From positions 1,622,001 through 1,686,000 of the forward strand of contig NZ_CP067124.1 in assembly GCF_028553725.1 (NCBI RefSeq): a DNA stretch of 64,000 nucleotides, written 5' to 3'. The notes beneath the pieces are model-generated. The model saw only the letters and a program-made list of their open reading frames with translations. It was not told where the DNA came from and made no database searches. Numbering within the stretch: position 1 is the stretch's first letter; every line of letters starts with the position of its first letter. Positions 9,073-17,625 of the stretch are shown one piece after another. A program made the position numbers and the translations under genes. Source of the stretch: Paracoccus alcaliphilus (GTDB taxonomy: Bacteria; Pseudomonadota; Alphaproteobacteria; Rhodobacterales; Rhodobacteraceae).

Positions 9073-10300
9073 GTTCATCCCGTCTATCTTCGGCAAGGTC
9101 ACCCGTAGCCCCGCACCGTAGGAAAGGGTGAGCGCAGCACGATATTTGAGCCCGGGCCCGGGTGGAGGACATGTCCGGAGAGGAGCATCTTCTGTGGCCA
9201 GTGCTGCGACCGCTGCTCTCTGTCCACGAACATGTCTGTGGCGAGCTGGATGGGCTGGACCGGCGGGTTCGCCAACTCGCCAGGGAGGACGAGACCACCC
9301 GCCGACTGATGACGGTGCCGGGGATCGGCGTGGTAACGGCGCTCACCTTCCGCCACACGATCGACGATCCCTCGCGGTTCCGCAACGCGGCGACGGTCGG
9401 CGCCTATCTCGGGTTGACCCCGCGCCGCAGGCAATCCGGCGAAACCGACACCAACGGCCATGTGTCGCGATGGGGCGACCGGCTGCTGCGAACCTATCTG
9501 TTCGAGGCGGCCAGTGTCCTGCTGCATCGTACCAGGAGATGGTGCGCGCTGAAGGCATGGGGCCTGCGCCTTGCCAAGCGTAACGGGATGAAGAAGGCCC
9601 AGGTCGCGGTGGCCCGGAAGCTGGCCGTGATCCTCCATTGCATCTGGGTCGACGGCACGGTCTTCGAATGGGGGAAAGAAATGACGGTTCATCCCGTCTA
9701 TCTTCGGCAAGGTCACCCGTAGCCCCGCACCGTAGGAAAGGGTGAGCGCAGCACGATATTTGAGCCCGGGCCCGGGTGGAGGACATGTCCGGAGAGGAGC
9801 ATCTTCTGTGGCCAGTGCTGCGACCGCTGCTCTCTGTCCACGAACATGTCTGTGGCGAGCTGGATGGGCTGGACCGGCGGGTTCGCCAACTCGCCAGGGA
9901 GGACGAGACCACCCGCCGACTGATGACGGTGCCGGGGATCGGCGTGGTAACGGCGCTCACCTTCCGCCACACGATCGACGATCCCTCGCGGTTCCGCAAC
10001 GCGGCGACGGTCGGCGCCTATCTCGGGTTGACCCCGCGCCGCAGGCAATCCGGCGAAACCGACACCAACGGCCATGTGTCGCGATGGGGCGACCGGCTGC
10101 TGCGAACCTATCTGTTCGAGGCGGCCAGTGTCCTGCTGCATCGTACCAGGAGATGGTGCGCGCTGAAGGCATGGGGCCTGCGCCTTGCCAAGCGTAACGG
10201 GATGAAGAAGGCCCAGGTCGCGGTGGCCCGGAAGCTGGCCGTGATCCTCCATTGCATCTGGGTCGACGGCACGGTCTTCGAATGGGGGAAAGAAATGACG
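9073..10300 (+). repeat. Perfect 614-bp tandem direct duplication
   Basis: Bases 9073-9686 and 9687-10300 are two head-to-tail copies of one unit. Every frame translated through them is the same in both copies, from GTTCATCCCGTCTATC at the start to GAAAGAAATGACG at the end. The outer flanks differ: the first copy abuts the IS110 element, and the second continues into the natural 3' region of a different IS110-type element. Perfect identity implies a very recent duplication or an assembly artefact. Confidence 0.9.
9162..9722 (+). pseudogene. IS110 transposase 3' fragment, copy 1
   Basis: This encodes only the C-terminal Tnp_20 half of an IS110-family transposase: [31 protein letters not shown] and [15 protein letters not shown]. 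The N-terminal DEDD catalytic half is absent and a TGA lies just upstream at 9147-9149, so it cannot be active. The last few residues are replaced by sequence of the second repeat unit. It belongs to a different IS110 subgroup from the intact transposase at 7978-8994. Confidence 0.75.
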
Positions 10301-10342
10301 GCATCACCTCCGCCTGATCCGACCCCGAGATTGCAGGCCTGA
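9776..10342 (+). pseudogene. IS110 transposase 3' fragment, copy 2
   Basis: Identical to copy 1 through GKEMT. After that it reads into what is probably the native 3' end of the element (a short tail ending at 10342). It likewise lacks the catalytic half. Because its downstream sequence looks undisturbed, this is probably the original remnant and copy 1 the duplicate. Confidence 0.75.
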
Positions 10343-10558
10343 CGCCAGACCTGTGATGTCCCGCCGGGACGGTGGTCGCGGTGACCTCGTTCAATCGGCT
10401 GCAGGCCCGCAAGGCACCTGCGATGCGTACGTTGAGGCCCCGACCCGGACATCAACATGAGGCCATGACCCCGGCACGGACAGAGAAAGTCGCTTGACGA
10501 AGACCCGCAATTAAAGGGCCGATTGACACTCTCAGCCACAATCCGCGCCTTCACCGCG
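10301..10558. other. Non-coding tail of the second IS110 remnant
   Basis: About 260 bp between the transposase fragment and the NTF2-like remnant hold no supportable gene. By position this may be the non-coding end of the IS110-type element, ending near AATTAAAGGGCCGATTGACA. Confidence 0.35.
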
Positions 10559-10765
10559 TCAGGCCAGCGCCGGTTTGGTGCAGAGTTCGGGGCCGCCCTC
10601 GCGCGCTATCAGGTCGCGGGCAAAATCAACTGGTTCCCAGCCCAGCTGACGCACGATGGCGCCCTGGTCGCGGACCAGCCATTCATCAGTGATCTGATCG
10701 GCCTGCACGAAGCAGTCGGCGATGATGCGATAGGTCAGTTTCTTGCCCGTCGGCTGCCCGCAAAC
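10559..10765 (-). pseudogene. Fragment of a SnoaL/NTF2-like protein
   Basis: About 60 residues (KKLTYRIIADCFVQADQ, then ITDEWLVRDQGAIVRQLGW and ARDLIAREGGPELC) match the C-terminal part of SnoaL-like ester-cyclase proteins common in Rhodobacterales. The N-terminal portion and a start site are missing and the end runs into IS-derived sequence. It is another host gene broken in this IS-rich stretch. Confidence 0.55.
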
Positions 10766-11023
10766 GCTGGGACGGCGGTGCGTTGCTGTCGACCGCACGC
10801 GGTGTGACGACAGCAGGCCCTCATCGTTGCCTTGGCATCTTGCTCCGAGTGCGAGCAGTCAGACTGCATACAGCCATGGCAATGGTGAGCTGGACACGGA
10901 TGCGTTTCATGTTGGGCAGCATCGTCTGGGGCGAGAGGCAAAGGCCTCGATGCTTGCCTGCGACGTCGAAGGCCGTGTAGTATCACGGCATTCAAGAAAG
11001 ATTTAATCAACCACCGCGCGAAT

Positions 11024-12052
11024 TTGATTCCGACCATGCTTATCGATAACGATGATCCTTGGCTTCTCCGATTCAGTCTGGAAGAGAAATCCCCAGCGAA
11101 TTCAGCGCCGGTAATGACGTTGTTCGAGGGGGTTGCACCCTTGGATGCCCAGTTCGGTCAATGGCCGCGCAAATCGATCCCGGACGTGCTGCACGAACAT
11201 GTGCTGGGTGCGGACGGCTTGCAGGGCTATGCGCTTGTCGATGCAGCATTGCTCCCCGATCTGGAGGTTCGCCTGGCGAGAAGCGGCCTGCCCGGCAGTT
11301 GCCTGTTCGACGGTGCGGCCTCGGGGCAGCTTGGTGCCGTCGCTCCCTGGCTGGTATCGCTGGGGGAAGACGATGAACTGACCCGAAGCCTGTTCACCCG
11401 CGGCCGACCCAACCAGTCGCTATGGGATGCAGGGGCAGCGGTGTTCATCCGCTCGGACATGTCGCTCGACGATGTGCGGCATCAGCTTCGCAAGCTCACT
11501 CAGGTGCCGGACAAGGACGGTCACTGGATGTTCTTGCGGTTCTGGAATCCGCTTTTCGCCCGATATCTGCTGACATACGGATCGCCCTACACAAGAATGC
11601 GGCTTTTGGCGGCCGGCCCGATGATGATGCGCGGTGCGGATCCAGACAGTTTCCTGATCTGGTCGCTTCCCGAAGAGGCGCACGGGCGAAAACCGCCCAG
11701 TCCGTTCGTTCTGCAGCCAGAGGATCACCATGCCTTGCGGCTGGCGACGATGGATGCATTCGCCGGCCGTGTTCTCGACTGGCTGAATTCGGCATATGGG
11801 TTTCTGCCGGGATCTCTTGACGCGCAGCGTTTCGTTCTGGAACTTTGCCACCATGCAAGGGCGCGGCTTGGTCTTCGTTCCGAACGCGAGGTCAGCGATT
11901 ACATCGCCGCATCCTGGCTGCTGCGCGAACCCGCCGAACGCCGGCAGGATTGCAGACCGCTAGCCCACGAAATTCCCCAGGCGACATGGGCAAGGATTCA
12001 CGATACGGCATTCGAGATCGCCCGAAACCAGCACCCGGAGGCGGCTGAATGA
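11024..12052 (+). CDS. DUF4123 protein, probable type VI secretion effector adaptor
   Basis: A 342-residue protein whose first 150 residues match DUF4123: YALVDAALLPDL near residue 65, then WLVSLG and a W-G/D-A-A-type motif at SLWDAGAAVFIRSDMSLDDVRHQLRK, followed by FLRFWNPLFARYLL. DUF4123 proteins (Tap/Tec) load a specific toxic cargo onto the VgrG tip of a type VI secretion system. The gene overlaps the next by 4 bp, as adaptor and cargo genes usually do. TTG at 11024 and ATG at 11036 are both possible starts; neither has a good ribosome site. No VgrG, PAAR or structural T6SS gene is in the window. Confidence 0.72.
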   Translation: MIPTMLIDNDDPWLLRFSLEEKSPANSAPVMTLFEGVAPLDAQFGQWPRKSIPDVLHEHVLGADGLQGYALVDAALLPDLEVRLARSGLPGSCLFDGAASGQLGAVAPWLVSLGEDDELTRSLFTRGRPNQSLWDAGAAVFIRSDMSLDDVRHQLRKLTQVPDKDGHWMFLRFWNPLFARYLLTYGSPYTRMRLLAAGPMMMRGADPDSFLIWSLPEEAHGRKPPSPFVLQPEDHHALRLATMDAFAGRVLDWLNSAYGFLPGSLDAQRFVLELCHHARARLGLRSEREVSDYIAASWLLREPAERRQDCRPLAHEIPQATWARIHDTAFEIARNQHPEAAE

Positions 12053-13425
12053 TTTTTTCCTTCCTTGATCAGCATGGGAAAATACTCAGGCAAATCGCCG
12101 AACCGACCGGCCGGGCCCAGAACAGCTTCTCAACCCGGCGTGCTGCTGGCGGCGCAGAACCCCTGGAATGCCACCGCTGCGAGTGTGAACAGCTCTACGA
12201 TGAGATCATGCGGCGTGTTCTGCGGGTCAAGAACCTCTGTTCGGATGCAGGAAGCAGCTGCTCGGTCGAGAATTTCGCGGCTTTTCGGCGCCGGAACAGG
12301 GCGATCTCGGCGGATTATGCCCGGATCTACATGCGGCCGACCGGCGAAGCCAAGCGCCTGAAATTCGCAGGCGGTGCCGCGCTGGGATCGACGCATATCG
12401 GGTACGCATTGGATGCCGCGGCAGACGCGCTGAAGGGATGGGGGAGCCGCGCCGCACCGGGACAGCCGGCCGATCTGGTGCTGGAGGACGGCCGCGGAAT
12501 CGTCAATGATGGTAATCTGGCCAATCTGCTCGACTGGCAGGAAATCGTCTCACGCCTGTGGATCGACGTCGGCTATGAAGAAACCCGCATTGGTCTGCGG
12601 CGGCTGGTTTACGGCAATCTGGCGATCTACATGGATCTTGGTGCGGTGCTGCATTTTTGCCAGATGCACGAGGAGCGCTTCAATTTCTTCAAGCAGGGCA
12701 AGGTCGAGGAATTCATCGAATGCTTCGACCGCTTTGTCGAACATGTCAAGGATCGCCATGCGCAGGAGCATGCAGTCTATGGTCCGCAAGGAACCTTCGG
12801 ATCCTTCGACGCGGGTTATCTGCGCAACGGATTGCGGGCGATTGCCCGAAACGACATCGAAAGCGCATTGACCATCATTGATCACGAGCAACGCCATATC
12901 CTCGAGAACTACATGTACCGGCTGCGTCCCAACTTCGTTCCCGAGCCGGACTTCAGCGCGCTTGGCGGTCAGGCTGGCGATGCAGCATTTCGCCGCTTCA
13001 TCAATGCCCTGGAAAGGGTGATCGAGCGTATCGGAAACCGCAATGGCCCGACGACTTCGCTGTCGGGAATAAGGGCGCTGCTTTCGGCAACAAAGCTGCC
13101 CTACATGGTGCAGGCGATGTCGCGCAGTGCCCCGATACCGGTTCCGGTCGCGGGTCCCGGCATGGCGCAACCCTTCGTCTTTCACTTTACAGGCGGGGAT
13201 TTCACCGATCCGAATGTCAGGACGCCATGGTTCAAGGAGGTTGTCCGGCATTTCATCCGTGCGGAGAAGGAAGAGTTCGACTGGCCGAGTGGAAACAGCC
13301 TCATCTCTTATGTTTTCAGCAAGCCGGGAGAGTGGCGGTCGGGTGAGATGATTTCCGCGGCGACCCCCCCGAAACTGAAGCCTCTGCTGTATGCCGAGAT
13401 AACAAGCGTGATGGGTGCAGGTTGA
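12049..13425 (+). CDS. Unrecognised protein, candidate T6SS cargo effector
   Basis: A 458-residue protein that I cannot assign to a family with confidence. It starts at ATG 12049, inside the stop of the DUF4123 gene. Near residues 42-47 is a small Cys cluster (CHRCEC). The central part is helical, with FAGGAALGSTHIGYALDAA and GNLAIYMDLGAVLHF, loosely recalling DUF2515-type proteins. No signal peptide or membrane segment is visible, as expected for cargo delivered by T6SS. Its place between a DUF4123 adaptor and a membrane-anchored partner is the main reason to call it an effector candidate; the toxic activity is unknown. Confidence 0.5.
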   Translation: MIFSFLDQHGKILRQIAEPTGRAQNSFSTRRAAGGAEPLECHRCECEQLYDEIMRRVLRVKNLCSDAGSSCSVENFAAFRRRNRAISADYARIYMRPTGEAKRLKFAGGAALGSTHIGYALDAAADALKGWGSRAAPGQPADLVLEDGRGIVNDGNLANLLDWQEIVSRLWIDVGYEETRIGLRRLVYGNLAIYMDLGAVLHFCQMHEERFNFFKQGKVEEFIECFDRFVEHVKDRHAQEHAVYGPQGTFGSFDAGYLRNGLRAIARNDIESALTIIDHEQRHILENYMYRLRPNFVPEPDFSALGGQAGDAAFRRFINALERVIERIGNRNGPTTSLSGIRALLSATKLPYMVQAMSRSAPIPVPVAGPGMAQPFVFHFTGGDFTDPNVRTPWFKEVVRHFIRAEKEEFDWPSGNSLISYVFSKPGEWRSGEMISAATPPKLKPLLYAEITSVMGAG

Positions 13426-14534
13426 AGAAAGCAGCTGTCATCGCAACGGTTGCGCTGGTCGCCGTGGCGGCCATGATACATGGCATGTCGTGGGGTCGAG
13501 GGCAGGAGCGGGATGTGCTGGAACTTGACATACAGGCCGGCGAGCCTTTCGGCGACGCCATGGCGCGGTCCTCGCTGAAACACGATGTCGGCATTCCCCT
13601 GGACATGCAACGATTGGGCTTGCCGCGTGACGACACATGGAATGGCGAACGTTTTCAGGTCGCGCTGCGAGGCTCGGAAGAACGGCGCGCGGTCATTCCC
13701 TGGACCCCGGCCCAGGGCGTGCTGTGGATGAATGCGGGGGTCGTCGACGAGATCAGCCTGGAGTTCGTCAACTTCCACAGAACACGGGCCGACAGTCCCG
13801 ACTGGACCCCGCCCGAGATGACACATGACGCTCCGCCGGGCCCCCTGGACGATGAGATCGAGGCGATCGTCGAGATATACGAGAGCGTTCTTTCGCTGGC
13901 GCATCAGCCAGCCGAGCCCGTCAATTGCTATCGCAACAGTCTGGAGATCCCGCGCGGTGCCTGCGAGCGCGTGACGATGGCGCCCGGCCGCCTCTCACCG
14001 GACGAATTGCGCGCCACCCTGCGGAGATTCCATGCCAAATTCACCCATGATTGGCAGAACGACCCGGCAGAGCGCAACAAGGTCGCGCAGACCCTGAATC
14101 TTGGCCAATGGTGGCTGCCGAACGGCAGCCTGATGATGCTGATCGTGATGCCGAACCGTAATTTCGGCCTCGGCGAGGATTCCGACCGTCATCCTCCGGG
14201 TCTTGCGCTTTCCCTGAATGTCGCCGAGTTCTTCCGTGCCGGCCTGTCGCGACTGATCCCGGCCTGCTACGACCAGCAAGCGATATTCCCGGACAGGATG
14301 GTCTATTCGCAGGCGCAGGCGGCGGATATCTTCCACGGTCTCTACGACGACTTCTATCCGCCGACGGTGGACGGCAGGACCATGACCGACCCGATCGAGC
14401 TTGCCCGGCTGGACTGGGGCCAGTTCTCCGCCGGTTACTGGAGCGACCCTGCGACGCGGCGCGGCTTCTGCGAACTCCTGCGAGAACTGGAGCTGGAAGC
14501 AGGTTATGAGGGACCTTTCGCACCGTTCCGGTAG
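13422..14534 (+). CDS. Membrane-anchored or exported protein, candidate immunity partner
   Basis: A 370-residue protein with an N-terminal hydrophobic segment (KAAVIATVALVAVAAMI) serving as signal peptide or anchor, so the remainder should sit in the periplasm. It has two Cys residues near 169-182 (NCYRNSLEIPRGAC) that could form a disulphide. It starts with TTG at 13422, overlapping the stop of the preceding gene by 4 bp, so the two are coupled in translation. I recognise no family. Last position in an adaptor-cargo-partner operon, and periplasmic location, are typical of immunity proteins, but this is inference from context. Confidence 0.5.
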   Translation: MKKAAVIATVALVAVAAMIHGMSWGRGQERDVLELDIQAGEPFGDAMARSSLKHDVGIPLDMQRLGLPRDDTWNGERFQVALRGSEERRAVIPWTPAQGVLWMNAGVVDEISLEFVNFHRTRADSPDWTPPEMTHDAPPGPLDDEIEAIVEIYESVLSLAHQPAEPVNCYRNSLEIPRGACERVTMAPGRLSPDELRATLRRFHAKFTHDWQNDPAERNKVAQTLNLGQWWLPNGSLMMLIVMPNRNFGLGEDSDRHPPGLALSLNVAEFFRAGLSRLIPACYDQQAIFPDRMVYSQAQAADIFHGLYDDFYPPTVDGRTMTDPIELARLDWGQFSAGYWSDPATRRGFCELLRELELEAGYEGPFAPFR

Positions 14535-14631
14535 CTGCCTGTGAGGAACACACGGTCAGTGGCATTCCCCGTCGGTGCGATGGAGCATATCGGAGAAGGC
14601 GTTCACATCCTCACGGTGATATGCGGATCGC

Positions 14632-15445
14632 CTAGTAGAAGCAGGGTAGGGGGAGTTTGAGCGCGCTCGACATTGCGAAGCAGTGTCCAATTCGAGCCCC
14701 CGCAACCAACACTAATTCTTCAATATTATCAATGGCCTCGTGGTTTCCGCCCGAGGCCGCGTTCGCATGTCCGCCCTTCGCGGCCGCATGCGCGGGCCGA
14801 CCGGTCGCCAGCCGCAGCAACCCGGCCAGGGCGCCATGCAGGTCGATCACCAGGCCCTCGCCATCCGGCTTTGGCGACAGCACGATCATTTCGACCAGCG
14901 CCCGAAGTGCCTCCTTGGCCTCATCGATTTCTCCGGCATGCGACATGCCGCGGATCAACTGGCCGATGCGGTCGCGATAGGTCTTGGCCATGCTCGGGTG
15001 AAACCGGACCGGGTCCGGGGCTGGGGAGGCCGACAGCTGTCGTTCCAGGTCTTTCCGGCGGTTGTCCAACTCGATCATCCGGTCCTTGACCTGGTCGGCC
15101 GGGACCCCGGCGATGATCGCATCGACCAGCTTCTTGTGGTCGCCCGTGACCTGACGCAGCTCCTTTTCCAACCCGGTGCGACCGGCATTGGCCTGGGCCT
15201 GCAGGCGATTGCGTTCCGCCGCATATTCCTCGCAGAAGATCTGTACCACCTCCGGATCCATCAGGTGATGTTCGAGGGCGTTCAGCACCGCGCCATCCAG
15301 GTCTTCGCGACGGATCACCGCCATGTTCGTGCAGACCGCCGGGCCCTTCTTGCGCGCCGCCGAGCAGCCGAAGGTACGGTCCTTTGCCGCCGACTGGGTC
15401 GAATGGGGTATTGCAACGCAGCACTTGAACCGGCCATTCGTGCCT
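14632..15445 (-). pseudogene. C-terminal remnant of a serine site-specific recombinase
   Basis: About 270 residues match the C-terminal part of large serine recombinases: the end of the zinc-ribbon (FGCSAARKKGPAVCTNMAVI), then REDLDGAVLNALEHHLMDP and a long coiled-coil of QANAGRTGLEKELRQVTG type. The N-terminal resolvase domain with the catalytic Ser is missing; upstream, the frame gives way to the TauE/SafE gene. Its last residues are encoded by a 39-bp sequence repeated at 43.7 kb, so this end looks like an integrase beside its attachment site. Confidence 0.7.
14671..14709 (+). repeat. 39-bp direct repeat, left copy (att-like, tRNA 3'-end-like)
   Basis: This 39-bp sequence recurs without a mismatch at 43744-43782 in the same orientation, with weaker similarity for about 20 bp further left. 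Its last part (GAGCCCCCGCAACCA) matches the 3' acceptor end of bacterial initiator tRNA; over 24 bases I count about 20 matches to the E. coli T-arm and acceptor. It lies inside the tail of the recombinase remnant. This is what an attachment site made by integration into a tRNA-fMet gene would look like. Confidence 0.65.
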
Positions 15446-15498
15446 GTAGCGGCATCTCGCCCTGATCCGCGTCTCATCAACTTGCTGCTTACGCCGTT

Positions 15499-16236
15499 TC
15501 ACACCACGCCACGCAACAGCATCTCCCCTCCCAGCAGAGCGAGCATGATCAGGAACCAGCGCCGGAAGGCCGCCGGGCTGACGGCCCGGCGCAGGACCTG
15601 CCCCGCCCACATGCCGATCAGCGCTGGGGCGACGGCCAGCACGGGAAGCCCAAGCTGATCGATCTGCCAGATCTGATGCGAGGCCAGACCAAGCGCCAGA
15701 GCGATGGTCGATGTCGTGAACGACATGCCGAGCGCCTGGACCAGGTCGTCCTTTTCCAGGCCAAGTGCCTGCAGGTAAGGAACGGCCGGAATGACGAATA
15801 CGCCGGTCGCTCCCGCAATCATTCCGGTGATCAGGCCGATCAGGGGCGACAGCCAGCCTTCGCTGGCCTGCGGCACCCGAAACGGCGGCGCGAACAGGGT
15901 ATAAAGCGCATAGGCGATCAGGGTGGCGCCGAGTGCCGTCGTCGCTCCACTCTTCCCGCCGGTCAGCAGCGGGGCGGCAACCAGTGTGCCGACCACGCTG
16001 GCCGCCATCATCGACCAGAGCCGCCGGGCCAATACGCCGATGCGGGGACCGGCCAGAAGCTGCCAGAGATTGGTGACCATGGAGGGCACGATCAGCAGGC
16101 TCGCAGCAGCCAGAGGCGACAGCAGCGCGCCAAGAACACCCATGGCGAGTGTGGGCAGGCCCATGCCGGTGACGCCCTTGACGATCCCGGCGGCAAGGAA
16201 GGTAAAGGCGATCAGTGGAATGGTCAAATCTGTCAT
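15499..16236 (-). CDS. TauE/SafE-family membrane transporter
   Basis: A 245-residue integral membrane protein with about seven or eight hydrophobic segments and the family N-terminus FLAAGIVKGVTGMGLPTLAMGVL, plus the repeated pattern GLITGMIAGATGVFVIPAVPYLQ in the second half. The family exports sulphite, sulphoacetate or related organosulphur anions; the substrate here is unknown. ATG at 16236 is preferred over the one at 16263 because of an AGGA upstream and the normal family N-terminus. It is divergent from a LysR gene that probably regulates it. Confidence 0.85.
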   Translation of the reverse strand: MTDLTIPLIAFTFLAAGIVKGVTGMGLPTLAMGVLGALLSPLAAASLLIVPSMVTNLWQLLAGPRIGVLARRLWSMMAASVVGTLVAAPLLTGGKSGATTALGATLIAYALYTLFAPPFRVPQASEGWLSPLIGLITGMIAGATGVFVIPAVPYLQALGLEKDDLVQALGMSFTTSTIALALGLASHQIWQIDQLGLPVLAVAPALIGMWAGQVLRRAVSPAAFRRWFLIMLALLGGEMLLRGVV

Positions 16237-16333
16237 CGGTCCTGCATAGAGGAAGAGCAGCACCCGGCAATGCGGAACTGCCGCAGTCAGGCTTCGGCTG
16301 TTCCGAAGGCTGGTTCTGCGTTACGCTGTGCAT

Positions 16334-17227
16334 ATGCGCTTCGATCTGACCGACCTTCGCCTGTTTCTTGCCGTGGCCGACGCCGGCAGCATCACCCATG
16401 GCGCTGCAGATGCCGGACTGTCGCTGCCCGCCGCCAGCGAGCGGCTGCGGGACATGGAACTGTCCGGCGGCGTCAGGCTGCTGGAACGCGGGCGGCGCGG
16501 CGTGACACTGACCGAGGCGGGCGAGGCGCTGGTCCATCATGCGCGGCTGATCACCCGCCAGATGGCCATGATGCGCGGGGAACTCGGCGAATATGCGACC
16601 GGCCTGCGCTCGACCGTCCGGCTGTTGGCGAATACCGCCACCATGGCCGAACTGCTGCCGCAGCGACTTGCCGGGTGGATGGGGGCCAATCCGCGCGTGG
16701 ATCTCGATCTGAAGGAGCGCCAGAGCACCGAGATCGCCCGCAGCGTGGCGGCGGGCTTTGCCGATATCGGCATCCTGTCAGACAGGGCGGCACAGGACGG
16801 ATTGGTCCTGCGCCCCTTTGCCCAGGACCGGCTGGTCGTCGTCACGGCGCAGGATGATGCGCTGGCGGGGTCGCGGCAGGTTCGCCTTGCCGATCTCGCC
16901 GGGCGCTATTTCATCGGGCTGTCCGGCAGCGCGCTTCAGGATCACATCGCGGCGCAGGCGGCGGCGATGGGATGGCAGTTGCGCTATCGCGTCAGGTTGC
17001 GGAGCTTCGAGGCCATCTGCCGCATGGCCGGTGCGGGCACCGGCATCGGCATCGTGCCCCAGACCGCCGCCCGGCGCATGAAGCGGAGCTCGGGCATCGC
17101 GATCATCCGGCTGGCTGACGGTTGGGCGCTGCGGCGCCTGTCGGTCTGCATCAGGGCCGGCACCGAGCTTTCCGCTCCGGCGCAGAGCCTGTTTCGCCAT
17201 CTGACCGAGACCCCACCCGCAGCGTGA
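16334..17227 (+). CDS. LysR-family transcriptional regulator
   Basis: A 297-residue regulator with a LysR-type winged helix at the N-terminus (DLRLFLAVADAGSITHGAADAGLS, then LLERGRRGVTLTEAG) and a periplasmic-binding-like effector domain (about residues 90-295). ATG at 16334 is chosen over GTG at 16328, as it gives the standard N-terminus. It is divergent from the TauE/SafE gene with about 100 bp between, the classic arrangement of LysR regulators and their targets. The effector is unknown. Confidence 0.88.
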   Translation: MRFDLTDLRLFLAVADAGSITHGAADAGLSLPAASERLRDMELSGGVRLLERGRRGVTLTEAGEALVHHARLITRQMAMMRGELGEYATGLRSTVRLLANTATMAELLPQRLAGWMGANPRVDLDLKERQSTEIARSVAAGFADIGILSDRAAQDGLVLRPFAQDRLVVVTAQDDALAGSRQVRLADLAGRYFIGLSGSALQDHIAAQAAAMGWQLRYRVRLRSFEAICRMAGAGTGIGIVPQTAARRMKRSSGIAIIRLADGWALRRLSVCIRAGTELSAPAQSLFRHLTETPPAA

Positions 17228-17475
17228 CGTGATGCGGCCAGGGGTTGCGCCCGTCCCGCAACCAGATCAGCGTCTCGCGCCAAAAGCCCTGTGCATGGCT
17301 GTCGTGGAACAGGCTGAAATGGCCGATCGCCTGCCGCCCGTAATCGGCGGGACGCAGCAGCACAGTGGTGCGCTCCGCGCCGGTATAATAGCCAAGCGTG
17401 CGGCGGATCGCAGGCATGGTCGCCAACTCGTCATCCGCAACCACGACCGCAAGGACAGCAAAGCCACAGGCCTGA
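17151..17475 (-). pseudogene. C-terminal fragment of an alpha/beta hydrolase
   Basis: About 85 residues (VVADDELATMPAIRRTLGYYTGAE, then GHFSLFHDSHAQGFWRETLIWLRDGRNPW) match the end of alpha/beta-fold hydrolases, including the late Asp and the His region (IGHFSLF). The nucleophile half is missing. It converges on the LysR gene and its tail overlaps it. Upstream sequence passes directly into the promoter of the catabolic locus, suggesting a breakpoint here. Confidence 0.5.
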
Positions 17476-17515
17476 AAGCTGTTGGCGCAGCGATTCTGCC
17501 GTAATGACAAAAATC

Positions 17516-17557
17516 TTGACGTGTCGTTCTCTCATATGTAACCAGCTAGATAGTTAC
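17516..17557 (+). promoter_or_regulatory. Promoter with TetR-type operator, SDR-TRAP operon
   Basis: TTGACG (17516-17521) is followed after 17 bp by TAACCA (17539-17544). The palindrome GTAACCAGCTAGATAGTTAC (17538-17557) covers the -10 and start region. Its half-sites GTAAC and GTTAC match those at the other operators of the locus but are set four bases further apart. A bound repressor would block RNA polymerase. Confidence 0.6.
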
Positions 17558-17573
17558 TTATGGGGAGGGATCA

Positions 17574-17621
17574 ATGAGTGGCTTATCCAACCGATCGCGC
17601 TTGGTTGTGAAGCAGAGGTAA
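17574..17621 (+). CDS. Possible 15-residue leader peptide
   Basis: ATG at 17574 has a strong ribosome site (GGGGAGGG) six bases upstream and is followed by 15 codons and TAA at 17619-17621, only five bases before the SDR start. The peptide (MSGLSNRSRLVVKQR) resembles nothing I know. It could be a leader that couples translation to the SDR, or a chance frame left by a rearrangement. Confidence 0.35.
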   Translation: MSGLSNRSRLVVKQR

Positions 17622-17625
17622 TCGG

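Noticed and set aside
9073..10300. Two independent IS110 insertions
   Set aside because: Both copies lack the N-terminal half and show no separate flanks; the exact 614-bp offset shows a tandem duplication of one fragment.
14921..16540. 539-residue leftward frame across the recombinase remnant and TauE/SafE gene
   Set aside because: It is out of frame with both recognisable proteins and contains low-complexity text only.
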